A stretch of DNA of 64,000 nt from an uncultured Ruminococcus sp. Its GTDB lineage: Bacteria > Bacillota > Clostridia > Oscillospirales > Ruminococcaceae. The stretch lies in NCBI GenBank assembly GCA_902762785.1, contig CACWPL010000009.1, forward strand, positions 1-64,000, given 5' to 3'. This document shows, piece after piece, positions 37,094 to 45,414 of the stretch (positions within the stretch are counted from its first letter, which is position 1; every line of letters begins with the position of its first letter). Under the pieces are notes generated by a model. The model worked only from the letters and a program-made list of their open reading frames with translations. It was not told the origin of the DNA and made no database searches. Both the position numbers and the translations under genes were made by a program.

Positions 37094-38218
37094 ATGCTGA
37101 CCACCATCTCTGCCGAACACCTAACGACCGCATTCCTCGCGCTCACCACCGGGAGCGCCGAGAGTCTCGACGAACGCCGCAACGCCGACACCCTCACGCA
37201 GATGCTGCGTGATCTCGGCTTTACTGTCTTTGAGGACGACGCGGGCGCCAAGCTCGGCGGGAACGCGGGGAATCTATACGGCTGTCTTGCAGGCACGCTC
37301 CCTGGGCCGCCTCTTCTCTTCTCCGCGCACATGGACACCGTGGCGCCCGGCCGAGACAAGCGTCCTGTCCTCCATGATGACGGCCGCCTGACCTCGGACG
37401 GGACCACTGTCCTTGGCGCGGACGATGCCGCCGGGCTCTGCGAGATCCTCGAGGGGATCCGCGCGGTGCGTGCCGCCGGACTCCCCCACCGCAGCATCGA
37501 GGTGCTGCTCCCGGTCGCGGAGGAGATCTACATCCGCGGGAGCGCCCTGTTCGACTTTTCTAGGATCCGCGCGCAGGAGGCCTATGTGCTCGACATGAGC
37601 GGCGGCGTCGGGAGCGCGGCCGTGCAGGCGCCGTCGATGGTCGCGTTCCGGGTGACGGTGACGGGGCGGGCGTCCCATGCAGGATTCGCGCCGGAGAACG
37701 GCATCCACGCCATCGCCGCCGCCGCATCCGCCATCTCCCAGATCCCGCAGGGACAGATCGACCCCGAGACGACCTGCAACATCGGCACGATCACGGGCGG
37801 CACGGCGCGCAACATCGTCCCGGAGACGTGCGTCTGCAACGGCGAGATCCGCAGCTTCTCTCATGACCGCGCGTGGGAGGCGGCAGACCAAGTCCGTGCG
37901 GCGTTCGAGACGGCGGCGGCGGACTATGGCGCACACGCCGCGGTCGAGACGGAGGAGATCCTCCGCGCCTATCGTGTCCCGTCGGATTCGCCCATCGTGC
38001 AGCGGTTCCAGCGTGCATGCCGGACGCTCGGGCTCCCCGGGACGCTGCGCACGACCCTCGGCGGGAGCGACTGCCACAACATCCTCAAAGCCGGGATCGG
38101 CGGCATCGTCCTCTCGTGCGGGATGTACCGTGTCCATTCGACGGAGGAGCACACGTCCGTCCATGACCTGGTGCAGGGGGCCGCGTTGGTGGCAGAGCTG
38201 ATCCGGGACCCCGTTTGA
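37094..38218 (+). CDS. M20 family metallopeptidase (PepT-like)
   Basis: 374 residues from 37094 after AGGAGG. Zinc site and catalytic residues of M20 enzymes are visible: LLFSAHMDTVAPG, TTVLGADDAAGLCEILE, LLPVAEEIYIRGS, and a C-terminal RVHSTEEHTSVHDL. The lid domain carries FRVTVTGRASHAGFAPENGI. It resembles PepT-like peptidases that cleave di/tripeptides, and is cytoplasmic. It lies just right of the decaying patch and has its own promoter. Confidence 0.93.
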   Translation: MLTTISAEHLTTAFLALTTGSAESLDERRNADTLTQMLRDLGFTVFEDDAGAKLGGNAGNLYGCLAGTLPGPPLLFSAHMDTVAPGRDKRPVLHDDGRLTSDGTTVLGADDAAGLCEILEGIRAVRAAGLPHRSIEVLLPVAEEIYIRGSALFDFSRIRAQEAYVLDMSGGVGSAAVQAPSMVAFRVTVTGRASHAGFAPENGIHAIAAAASAISQIPQGQIDPETTCNIGTITGGTARNIVPETCVCNGEIRSFSHDRAWEAADQVRAAFETAAADYGAHAAVETEEILRAYRVPSDSPIVQRFQRACRTLGLPGTLRTTLGGSDCHNILKAGIGGIVLSCGMYRVHSTEEHTSVHDLVQGAALVAELIRDPV

Positions 38219-38283
38219 TCGTGCATCTCATACAAGTATAGATGCCCAATTTTGTGCTCCTCAACGAAATATCGAATGCCCCC

Positions 38284-38314
38284 TTGACTTTGACGCAACG
38301 TCATGGTCTATGCT
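38284..38314 (+). promoter_or_regulatory. MerR-type promoter and operator of the tipA-like/copA unit
   Basis: TTGACT (38284-38289) and TATGCT (38309-38314) are separated by 19 bases, the over-long spacer that MerR proteins correct by twisting DNA. A perfect dyad TGACG-CAA-CGTCA lies inside the spacer (38291-38303). Confidence 0.8.
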
Positions 38315-38335
38315 AAAGACAAGGAGGTGATGTCC

Positions 38336-39061
38336 ATGCGGACGATCAAGGAGGTCAGCGCACTGACCGGCGTGAGCGCGCGCACGCTGCGCTGGTACGA
38401 CAAGCTCGGCCTGCTCCCGCCCACGGCGTACACAGAGGGCGGCTACCGTCTTTATGACGATGCGGCGCTCGAGCGGCTCACACAGATCCTGCTCTACCGG
38501 GAGCTGGAGATGCCATTGAAGGAGATCCGCGCCATCCTCGACCGGCCAGACCTGGACCGTGGACAGGTGCTCGACCAGCAGATCGCACTGCTCGAGCAAA
38601 AACGTACCCATCTGGAGAATCTGATCCATTTTGCGATCGGGATCAAACTGTTAGGAGTGAAGCATATGGACTTTTCGGTATTTCAGAAGGACAAGCTGGA
38701 TGAATACGCCGCCCGCGCCAAGGAGCAGTGGGGCAGCTCGCCGCAGTTCGCGGAGTTCGCCCAAAAAGCCGCAGGCCGCACCGCGGAGGATGACCAAGCG
38801 CTCGCGGCCGAATGCATGACGATCTTCGCGTCGTTCGGCCGTCTGCGGCATCTGCCGCCGGAGGATGACGAGGTACAGGCGCTCGTGAGGACGTGGCAGA
38901 CGTTCGTCTCCACGCATTTCTACCAGTGCAGCAACGACATGCTGCGTGCGCTCGGGCAGATGTACACCGGCGGCGGCGAATTCACCAAGAACATCGACGA
39001 TGCCGGCGGCGAGGGCACGGCTGCCTTCGTGGCTGCGGCGATCGAGGCCTACTGCCGCTGA
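38336..39061 (+). CDS. MerR family regulator with TipAS-like ligand domain
   Basis: 241 residues. The MerR helix-turn-helix (TIKEVSALTGVSARTLRWYDKLGLL) is followed by a coiled coil (residues ~80-105) and a C-terminal TipAS-type helical domain (EWGSSPQF-like KEQWGSSPQFAEFAQK ... QMYTGGGEFTKNIDDAGGEG), which in TipAL binds thiopeptide antibiotics. The start at 38336 has GGAGG 8 bases upstream. It probably regulates its own promoter and the copper ATPase 36 bases downstream. No conserved copper-binding cysteine pair is seen, so the inducer may be a drug rather than copper. Confidence 0.92.
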   Translation: MRTIKEVSALTGVSARTLRWYDKLGLLPPTAYTEGGYRLYDDAALERLTQILLYRELEMPLKEIRAILDRPDLDRGQVLDQQIALLEQKRTHLENLIHFAIGIKLLGVKHMDFSVFQKDKLDEYAARAKEQWGSSPQFAEFAQKAAGRTAEDDQALAAECMTIFASFGRLRHLPPEDDEVQALVRTWQTFVSTHFYQCSNDMLRALGQMYTGGGEFTKNIDDAGGEGTAAFVAAAIEAYCR

Positions 39062-39097
39062 GCAGGGCCTCGCAGGAATAAGAAGGAGGGAACGCTT

Positions 39098-41602
39098 TTG
39101 GAGCAATACCAGGTGACCGGCATGAGCTGTGCCGCATGCAGTGCAAGGGTCGAGAAGGCCGTGTCGGAGGTCGAGGGCGTGACGGCGTGCTCGGTCAGTC
39201 TGCTGACGAATTCGATGGGCGTGGAGGGGACGGCGCCGCCTGACGCCGTGATCCATGCCGTGGAGGCGGCCGGCTACGGCGCGTCCCTCCGGGACGATGC
39301 CGCCCCGCCCGCGGACGCCCTCGCTGACACCGAGACGCCTCGGCTGCGCCGCCGTCTGATCGCCTCCCTCCTTCTCCTCCTGCCCCTCATGTACCTCTCC
39401 ATGGGACACATGATGTGGGGATGGCCGCTGCCTGCGCCGCTCGCGGGCGACCATGTGGCCATGGGGATCGTCGAGATGCTCCTGGCCGCGGGCGTCATGA
39501 TCATCGACCGGCACTTTTTCGTAAACGGCGCCAAGGCCGTCCTCCACAAGAGCCCCAATATGGACACGCTCGTCGGCATGGGGTCCGGGATCTCGTTCCT
39601 CTGGAGCGTCTATGTGCTCGGCCACATGATCCATGCGCGGTCGGTCGGGGATATGGCGGCGGTCGAGGCCGATATGATGCGGTTTTACTTTGAGGCATGC
39701 GCCATGATCCTCACGCTCATCACCGTCGGCAAGCTGCTCGAGGCGCGTGCCAAGGGACGTACGACCGATGCCCTCCGAGGGCTGATGGCGCTCGCGCCAA
39801 AGACAGCCATCGTGGAGCGGGACGGACAGGAGCGGAGCGTGCCGATCGAGGAGGTCGGCGTGGGTGACGTGTTCCTCGTGCGGCCGGGCGCGCACATCCC
39901 GGTAGACGGCACGGTGACGGATGGACAAAGTGCCGTGGACGAGTCGGCACTGACCGGCGAGAGCCTGCCCGTGGACAAGACCGCCGGGGACAGCGTCTCG
40001 GCCGGAACGGTGAACCGTTCGGGATTCCTGCGCTGCCGGGCGGACAAGATCGGCGAGGACACGACCCTCTCTCAGATCATCCGCATGGTCGGGGACGCGG
40101 CTGCGACCAAGGCGCCCATCGCCAAGCTCGCCGACCGGGTCGCGGGGATCTTCGTGCCGGCAGTGATCGGTGTGGCGCTGCTGACGCTCGTGATCTGGCT
40201 CGCCGTCGGGCAGACGGTGGGCTATGCGTTCGCAAGGGCGATCTCGGTGCTGGTCATCAGCTGTCCGTGTGCGCTGGGACTGGCCACGCCCGTGTCCATC
40301 ATGGTCGGCAGCGGCGTGGGCGCCAAGAACGGCATCCTCTTCAAGACGGCCGTCTCCCTTGAGCAGGCCGGCAAGGCGCAGATCGTCGTCCTCGACAAGA
40401 CCGGCACGATCACCAAGGGCGCTCCCGCTGTGACCGACGTCCTCCCCATCGGCACGGACGAGACCACGCTCCTCGAGACGGCCTACGCCCTCGAGGTCAA
40501 GAGCGAGCATCCCCTTGCCCGCGCGGTCGTGGCGTATGCGGAGGAGCAGGGGATCACGCGCCGCGAGACCACCGATCTCACCGTCAAGGTCGGGAAGGGT
40601 CTTACCGCGATGCTGGACGGCGTGCGCTGTCTGGCGGGCGACCGCCGCTTCATCGGCGAGGAGGTCGTGATCGGGGAGGTCGCCCAGGCGGCAGCGGCAT
40701 GCTATTCCGATGAGGGGAAGACGCCGCTCTATTTCGCGCGCGGCGACCGTCTCCTCGGCGTCATCGCGGTGGCGGACACGATCAGGGAGGACTCCCCTGC
40801 TGCGATCGCGGCGCTGCGTGCGATGGGGCTGCGCACCGTCATGCTGACCGGCGACAATGCCCGGACCGCCAAGGCCGTCGGCGAGAAGGTCGGCGTGGAC
40901 CGCGTGGTCGCGGAGCTGCTGCCGGGCGACAAGGCGCGGGTCGTGCGGGCGCTGCAAGCGCATGGGCGCGTCGCCATGATCGGTGACGGCATCAACGATG
41001 CCCCCGCCCTCACCCAGGCTGACATCGGCATCGCGATCGGGGCGGGCACGGACGTCGCCATCGACGCGGCGGATGTCGTCCTGATGCAGAGCCGTCTGTC
41101 GGATGCGGCGGCGGCGATCCGGCTGAGCCGCGGCACGCTGCGGAACATCCGGGAGAACCTGTTCTGGGCGTTCATCTACAATGTCATCGGCATCCCACTG
41201 GCGGCGGGGGCGTATGTCAGTCTCTTCGGCTGGGAGCTCGACCCGATGTTCGGCGCGGCGGCGATGAGCCTGTCGAGCTTTTGCGTGGTGACGAACGCGC
41301 TCCGGCTCAACATGCTGGACATCCATTCGGCCAAGCGCGACCGTGTGCCGAAGGACGCCGTCACGCTGCCGGACGATCTCGTCCCGCCGGCGAAAACGTA
41401 TACCATGCACATCGAGGGGATGATGTGTCCGCACTGCGAGGCGACCGTCCAGCGTTGCCTGGAGGCCTTCCCCGAGGTCGAGTCCGCGGTCGCCGACCAC
41501 ACGGCCGGCACCGCCATCCTCACCCTCTCCGGTGACCTCGTCCATCTTGCCGAGATGGAGCAGGCCGTCACCGACGAGGGCTACGAGGTCAAACACGCAT
41601 GA
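39098..41602 (+). CDS. copA: Copper-type P1B-ATPase with heavy-metal domains at both ends
   Basis: 834 residues, TTG start with AAGGAGGG 8 bases upstream. An N-terminal HMA domain ([11 protein letters not shown]), eight membrane helices, the ion-site [12 protein letters not shown] (near residue 389), phosphorylation site DKTGTI (near 433) and GDGINDAP (near 629). An additional C-terminal HMA domain ([13 protein letters not shown], near 773) is unusual in place. It exports Cu(I). Expressed behind the MerR/TipAS regulator. Confidence 0.96.
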   Translation: MEQYQVTGMSCAACSARVEKAVSEVEGVTACSVSLLTNSMGVEGTAPPDAVIHAVEAAGYGASLRDDAAPPADALADTETPRLRRRLIASLLLLLPLMYLSMGHMMWGWPLPAPLAGDHVAMGIVEMLLAAGVMIIDRHFFVNGAKAVLHKSPNMDTLVGMGSGISFLWSVYVLGHMIHARSVGDMAAVEADMMRFYFEACAMILTLITVGKLLEARAKGRTTDALRGLMALAPKTAIVERDGQERSVPIEEVGVGDVFLVRPGAHIPVDGTVTDGQSAVDESALTGESLPVDKTAGDSVSAGTVNRSGFLRCRADKIGEDTTLSQIIRMVGDAAATKAPIAKLADRVAGIFVPAVIGVALLTLVIWLAVGQTVGYAFARAISVLVISCPCALGLATPVSIMVGSGVGAKNGILFKTAVSLEQAGKAQIVVLDKTGTITKGAPAVTDVLPIGTDETTLLETAYALEVKSEHPLARAVVAYAEEQGITRRETTDLTVKVGKGLTAMLDGVRCLAGDRRFIGEEVVIGEVAQAAAACYSDEGKTPLYFARGDRLLGVIAVADTIREDSPAAIAALRAMGLRTVMLTGDNARTAKAVGEKVGVDRVVAELLPGDKARVVRALQAHGRVAMIGDGINDAPALTQADIGIAIGAGTDVAIDAADVVLMQSRLSDAAAAIRLSRGTLRNIRENLFWAFIYNVIGIPLAAGAYVSLFGWELDPMFGAAAMSLSSFCVVTNALRLNMLDIHSAKRDRVPKDAVTLPDDLVPPAKTYTMHIEGMMCPHCEATVQRCLEAFPEVESAVADHTAGTAILTLSGDLVHLAEMEQAVTDEGYEVKHA

Positions 41603-41606
41603 GCAG

Positions 41607-41638
41607 AACGCACCGTCTCTCCAAAGGCGGTGCGTTTT
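41607..41638 (+). terminator. Terminator after copA
   Basis: AACGCACCG and CGGTGCGTT arms around a 12-base loop, followed by TT. Confidence 0.75.
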
Positions 41639-41663
41639 CCAGCAAAAAGCCGTCCCGCTCCGC

Positions 41664-41692
41664 TTGACGATTCGGAAGAAAAGGAGTATAAT
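41664..41692 (+). promoter_or_regulatory. Promoter of the HD-domain gene
   Basis: TTGACG (41664-41669) and TATAAT (41687-41692), 17-base spacer. Confidence 0.8.
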
Positions 41693-41746
41693 GGAGAAAA
41701 GCAGCGCAGACGTAGGGAGGTCTGCGCCGGATATGGGGGCTTTACG

Positions 41747-42322
41747 ATGAAACGTGAAAAGAAACAGGAGATCGAGCGGCTCGTGCGCGAGGGCAAATGG
41801 CTCAAGGTCACGGGATCGCGGCGTAATGTGATGCAGACGGACTATTATCCCATCATCGCCGACCTGCTCGCGCGCGAGGAGGTGCAGGCACTGGGGAATT
41901 TCCGGCACCATATCATGACCACCCGATTCCAGCACTGCCTGAACGTCTCCTATTATAACTATCGACTCTGCCGCCTGCTGCGGCTCGATGCCGTGTCGGC
42001 GGCGCGTGCGGGGCTCCTGCACGACCTGTATCATTACGACACGGCGTGCTATTCCCACAGTGCCCCGGCCATCCGTCACAGCCACTATCATCCCATGGTA
42101 GCGCTCGAGGCGGCCGAGCAGCTCGGGGAGATGAACGAGCGCGAGCGCGACATGATCGAGAACCATATGTGGCCGGTGACACGGCCGCTGCCGCGGTATG
42201 CGGAGTCCTACGTCATCACGGTCGTGGACAAATACTGCGCGGTGATCGAATTCGTACTGCCGCAGCCGGCTCGCCTGCGCCGTTGGGTCGGGCAAAAGGT
42301 GCGGCGTTTCCGTCAGCATTGA
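41747..42322 (+). CDS. HD-domain phosphohydrolase
   Basis: 191 residues. The HD metal site is visible: RFQHCLNVSYYNYRL (first histidine), LLHDLYHYD (HD pair), then RHSHYHPMVALEAAE and ENHMWPV with further ligand histidines, and a late VVDKYCAVIE aspartate. Such proteins cleave phosphate esters of nucleotides; the substrate is unknown. The ribosome site GGGGG is weak. Likely operon with the TfoX-like gene 15 bases downstream. Confidence 0.9.
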   Translation: MKREKKQEIERLVREGKWLKVTGSRRNVMQTDYYPIIADLLAREEVQALGNFRHHIMTTRFQHCLNVSYYNYRLCRLLRLDAVSAARAGLLHDLYHYDTACYSHSAPAIRHSHYHPMVALEAAEQLGEMNERERDMIENHMWPVTRPLPRYAESYVITVVDKYCAVIEFVLPQPARLRRWVGQKVRRFRQH

Positions 42323-42337
42323 CAAGGAGGGAACACG

Positions 42338-42649
42338 ATGCCGTCTTCCAAAGGCTATCTCGACTTCATCCTCGACCAGCTCTCCCAGGCAGAGGACATC
42401 TCCCATCGCACGATGATGGGCGAATACATCCTCTACTGCAAGGGCAAGGTCTTCGGCGGGATCTATGACGACCGATTCCTCGTCAAGCCCGTGAAGGCCG
42501 CCAAGGCGCTCCTGCCGGATGCCCCGCTCGAGCTGCCGTATGAGGGCGCCAAGCCCATGCTCCTCGTGGATAATGTCGAGGACAAGGCCTTTCTCGCCCG
42601 CCTCGTCGCCGCGATGGAGCCGGAGCTGCCGGCGCCGAAGAAGCGGTGA
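42338..42649 (+). CDS. TfoX/Sxy N-terminal domain protein
   Basis: 103 residues covering only the TfoX N-terminal domain: RTMMGEYILYCKGKVFGGIYDDRFLVKP and LVDNVEDKAFLARLVAAM. Full TfoX promotes competence in proteobacteria; stand-alone N-terminal domain proteins in Firmicutes have no established role. AAGGAGGG precedes the start. Confidence 0.92.
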   Translation: MPSSKGYLDFILDQLSQAEDISHRTMMGEYILYCKGKVFGGIYDDRFLVKPVKAAKALLPDAPLELPYEGAKPMLLVDNVEDKAFLARLVAAMEPELPAPKKR

Positions 42650-42723
42650 GCCGCAGGCCTGTAAGTAAAGAACGCCCGCACTAAGGAGGGAACGCGATAA
42701 ATCGAATTTTAGAGGAGTAGATC

Positions 42724-43005
42724 ATGAATAATTTTCAAGTTGATTTTTTGAGGGCTATAAAAGATATTCAAGAGGACAGTGTAGGTATTGCTATGTGCGA
42801 TAATACCGAAGCCAAGTCCAAAGAAGAAACACTATATTCTATAACTTACGACGTAATTTATCGTATTATGGAGTTATTAGACGGGTATGGAGACGACAAA
42901 GTCGGAAAAATCGATATTGTGAAAAGGAGTACAGGAGAATCATTAAAGGAAAACCCGAACATTGAACTTCATGATAGAATTGTTGAATATATAAAAGAGT
43001 TATAA
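42724..43005 (+). CDS. Small AT-rich hypothetical protein (93 aa)
   Basis: 93 residues beginning MNNFQVDFLRAIKDIQED, with GAGGAG upstream. Helix-rich and acidic, no membrane segment or known motif. Codon use is far more AT-rich than both neighbours, pointing to recent transfer. The size and lone position would fit an immunity or antitoxin-like protein, but nothing in the sequence shows this. A hairpin follows it. Confidence 0.65.
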   Translation: MNNFQVDFLRAIKDIQEDSVGIAMCDNTEAKSKEETLYSITYDVIYRIMELLDGYGDDKVGKIDIVKRSTGESLKENPNIELHDRIVEYIKEL

Positions 43006-43042
43006 ATTCTGATCTATCTTAGCAACATAAATAAACACAATG

Positions 43043-43070
43043 CCCCGAAGCGTATTGAAACGCTTCGGGG
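43043..43070. terminator. Hairpin between the small AT-rich gene and the phosphoesterase gene
   Basis: CCCCGAAGCG and CGCTTCGGGG, perfect 10-bp arms with an 8-base loop. T runs are poor on both sides, but the position between converging genes suits a bidirectional terminator. Confidence 0.6.
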
Positions 43071-43122
43071 TAAAACTTCTATATTGGCATCCGCATTATG
43101 GCAGAGCGGGCGTTTTTGTCGG

Positions 43123-43821
43123 TCAGACGCCGTATTTTCGCAGCTCCGTGTTCTTGATGGTCACGGGGAGGACGGCATCGAAGACAGCATAGAACTTCAC
43201 GGGGACGTACTTGTTCAAATGGCACTTGCCGAAGAACCACTTGCGGTAGATGCAGGCCTTCACGATGTCCTCGAAGAAGGTATGCACCTCGAGGCGCTCC
43301 CCGACGTCGACGCCGAGGCAGTCCTTGAGGGAGGCGGGGGGCTCGTGGGTGAGGATGTAATCGACCTTGTTGCCGCGCGCCTCCAGGTGGTCGATGGCCG
43401 TCTGGATCTCCTGCTTGGTGGGACGCTCCTGCCGCCACCAGCTATCGAGCTCCATGCGGTACTCGAAGTCCTGGCTGTGGCCGCCGCCGAATGTGAAATA
43501 GGTGTTCTCCTCGATGGTGTAGATCTGGCCGCGCATCAGGTGGACGATGTTCCGCCCGACCCGATGGACGGGCGCACCGAACCGATCCTCCGTGGGGCAG
43601 CGCTCGAGCATGTCGTAGTTCTCGTGGCATCCGTCCAGGAAGCAGATCTGATAGGGCAGCGCAGAGAGCTTTTTGAGCGTCTGCTGCTCGCGCCGGCTGT
43701 CGTCCCAAAGAAATCCGAAATCCCCGCAGATGATGAGCGTGTCCCCCGGCTTGACCACGCGCATCTGCTTGCTGCGGAAGCGGTCGAATTCGCCGTGGGT
43801 GTCGCCTGTGATATAGACCAT
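43123..43821 (-). CDS. Metallophosphoesterase
   Basis: 232 residues of the calcineurin-like phosphoesterase superfamily. MVYITGDTHGEFDR (DxH), IICGDFGFLWDD (GD), LDGCHENYD in place of GNHE, and ILTHEPP then FFGKCHLNKY for the last histidines. The asparagine ligand of GNHE is replaced by cysteine, though the histidine is kept. AAGGAGG precedes the start. Substrate unknown; a signal-nucleotide or protein phosphate is possible. Confidence 0.9.
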   Translation of the reverse strand: MVYITGDTHGEFDRFRSKQMRVVKPGDTLIICGDFGFLWDDSRREQQTLKKLSALPYQICFLDGCHENYDMLERCPTEDRFGAPVHRVGRNIVHLMRGQIYTIEENTYFTFGGGHSQDFEYRMELDSWWRQERPTKQEIQTAIDHLEARGNKVDYILTHEPPASLKDCLGVDVGERLEVHTFFEDIVKACIYRKWFFGKCHLNKYVPVKFYAVFDAVLPVTIKNTELRKYGV

Positions 43822-43920
43822 GTGTTGCCTCCTTGTGCCGGGCGTTCCGTCTCTCTGGGCCGCGGCGGTATCTCTCTGTTATCTATTATAGCATGATACC
43901 GATGGGATGTCAAGGCGGCA

Positions 43921-45399
43921 TCAATGGAAACGGCACTGGCACTTGCGGAAGTAGACCATGTCGTCCTCCTGCGTCAGGATCAAGTCGCTCCCCTGGACGT
44001 CGCGCGTGAGCGTGTCGCCAAAGAGGGCGTTCCAGGTGCCGTCGAGCCCCTTGTAGAGGTTCGGGAAACGGCGCTCCTCGGTCTCGCCGTTCAGGTCGAT
44101 GAACTGGAGGAGCGAATAGTCTGCGCCGGTAAAGCCATTCTCCTCGGTGTAGCTCAGGTAGATGGTCAGGAAGCTGACGGTATCCGTGAGCTGATCGCCG
44201 TCACCGCTGCAAAGGCCAAGGTAGGTGTAGTAGAGGTCGCCGTCCTGCGCGACGCCGATGGACGCCTCGTCCACCTCGATCCCCGCATCCTGGAGCAGCA
44301 CCGCGAAGCAGCGCCGCATGTAGGACACCGTATCGCTCGACTCAGCGCGCTGCGGCAGAGGTGCGGGCGCCGTCTCCAGCGTGACGGGGTCGATCGGGAA
44401 GGTACGGCTCTTGTCATTGCCATAGCCGAGCATGGCGCTGTTGACGAACAGGAGGCTGGGATTGATCTTGTTCCCGCGTGTCAGCGCGCAGATGTCCTCA
44501 AGGAGGACATTGTCGAACGAGCGGTCCTCCAGGAGGCGCATCTCGATCGTATGCATGTTGAGATTCCCGTTGCGCCCGTGGATCGGCGATGTGTCGAAAG
44601 GCCAGATATAGTCCTGGAGGAGGTCTAGCATCTCGCTGCGCTCGAAGAGGAATCGGTCACTGACGGTCACATGAGATGCGGCATCGGTGCCCTCGGACGC
44701 AGCGGGGTCCGTCCCCCGCTGCGTCGTCTTGCGGGCCTTGAAGGCCTCCGCCGCGATCACGATGGGGTCGTCATAGACATGGCCGCTGAGGTAGACGAAG
44801 TTCAGGTCGCTCGGCAGGATGAGGACGGCCATCACCAGGATCGTCATCAGTGCCGTGACGCCCAGATGACGGCACTCCATCTGATCGACAGCCGTCTGCT
44901 CCGGGGGCTTGCCGGCGCTCAGATAGAGCCTGCGCCGATCGAGGAACAGCAAGAGATCGGAGACCGTCCCTGCCCACGCCGCGACCGACAGCACAGAAAG
45001 CGCGATATAGACGACGTCCGTGAACGGATCCCAGAACGCGCCGCCCCAGAGGCGCGCCACGATCAGCAGCATGAACACCACATGGATCGAGAACCGCCAG
45101 TCCACCGTATGCCGGAACACCGCGAGCAGGATCAGGAGGATGCACGCGATCATCAGCAGGACGGAGATCCAAACGCGCCCCCGATCCAAGCCAAAGAAGA
45201 CGGCGCCGAACACGACCGTCCACGCCATGAGCATGACATCATCGCGGACATAGCGATGGAAGCTCTCGATGCGGCGTTCACGGCTCCGCCAGAAGTACAG
45301 AATGATCCCGAGACCGACCGTCAGGATGACGGCCGGCCATAGGTATCGGAGATAGGTACTGTAATACCGCAGGACTGCGGCGATGAAGCTCTCTTTCAT
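43921..45399 (-). CDS. Polytopic membrane protein with large C-terminal outer domain, last gene of the SEDS/PBP cluster
   Basis: 492 residues from the ATG at 45399, with AAAGGA about 10 bases upstream; an ATG at 45408 overlaps the ribosome site. About five to six membrane helices lie in residues 10-200 (e.g. FSIHVVFMLLIVARLW, LGVTALMTILVMAVLIL), then some 290 residues of mixed charge, probably outside (SFDNVLLEDICALTRGNK, LFVNSAMLGYGNDK). No known domain is recognised. Six bases after the previous stop; the terminal member of a tightly packed operon, so probably part of the same membrane complex. Confidence 0.75.
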   Translation of the reverse strand: MKESFIAAVLRYYSTYLRYLWPAVILTVGLGIILYFWRSRERRIESFHRYVRDDVMLMAWTVVFGAVFFGLDRGRVWISVLLMIACILLILLAVFRHTVDWRFSIHVVFMLLIVARLWGGAFWDPFTDVVYIALSVLSVAAWAGTVSDLLLFLDRRRLYLSAGKPPEQTAVDQMECRHLGVTALMTILVMAVLILPSDLNFVYLSGHVYDDPIVIAAEAFKARKTTQRGTDPAASEGTDAASHVTVSDRFLFERSEMLDLLQDYIWPFDTSPIHGRNGNLNMHTIEMRLLEDRSFDNVLLEDICALTRGNKINPSLLFVNSAMLGYGNDKSRTFPIDPVTLETAPAPLPQRAESSDTVSYMRRCFAVLLQDAGIEVDEASIGVAQDGDLYYTYLGLCSGDGDQLTDTVSFLTIYLSYTEENGFTGADYSLLQFIDLNGETEERRFPNLYKGLDGTWNALFGDTLTRDVQGSDLILTQEDDMVYFRKCQCRFH

Positions 45400-45414
45400 T
45401 CGTATCATCCTTTT

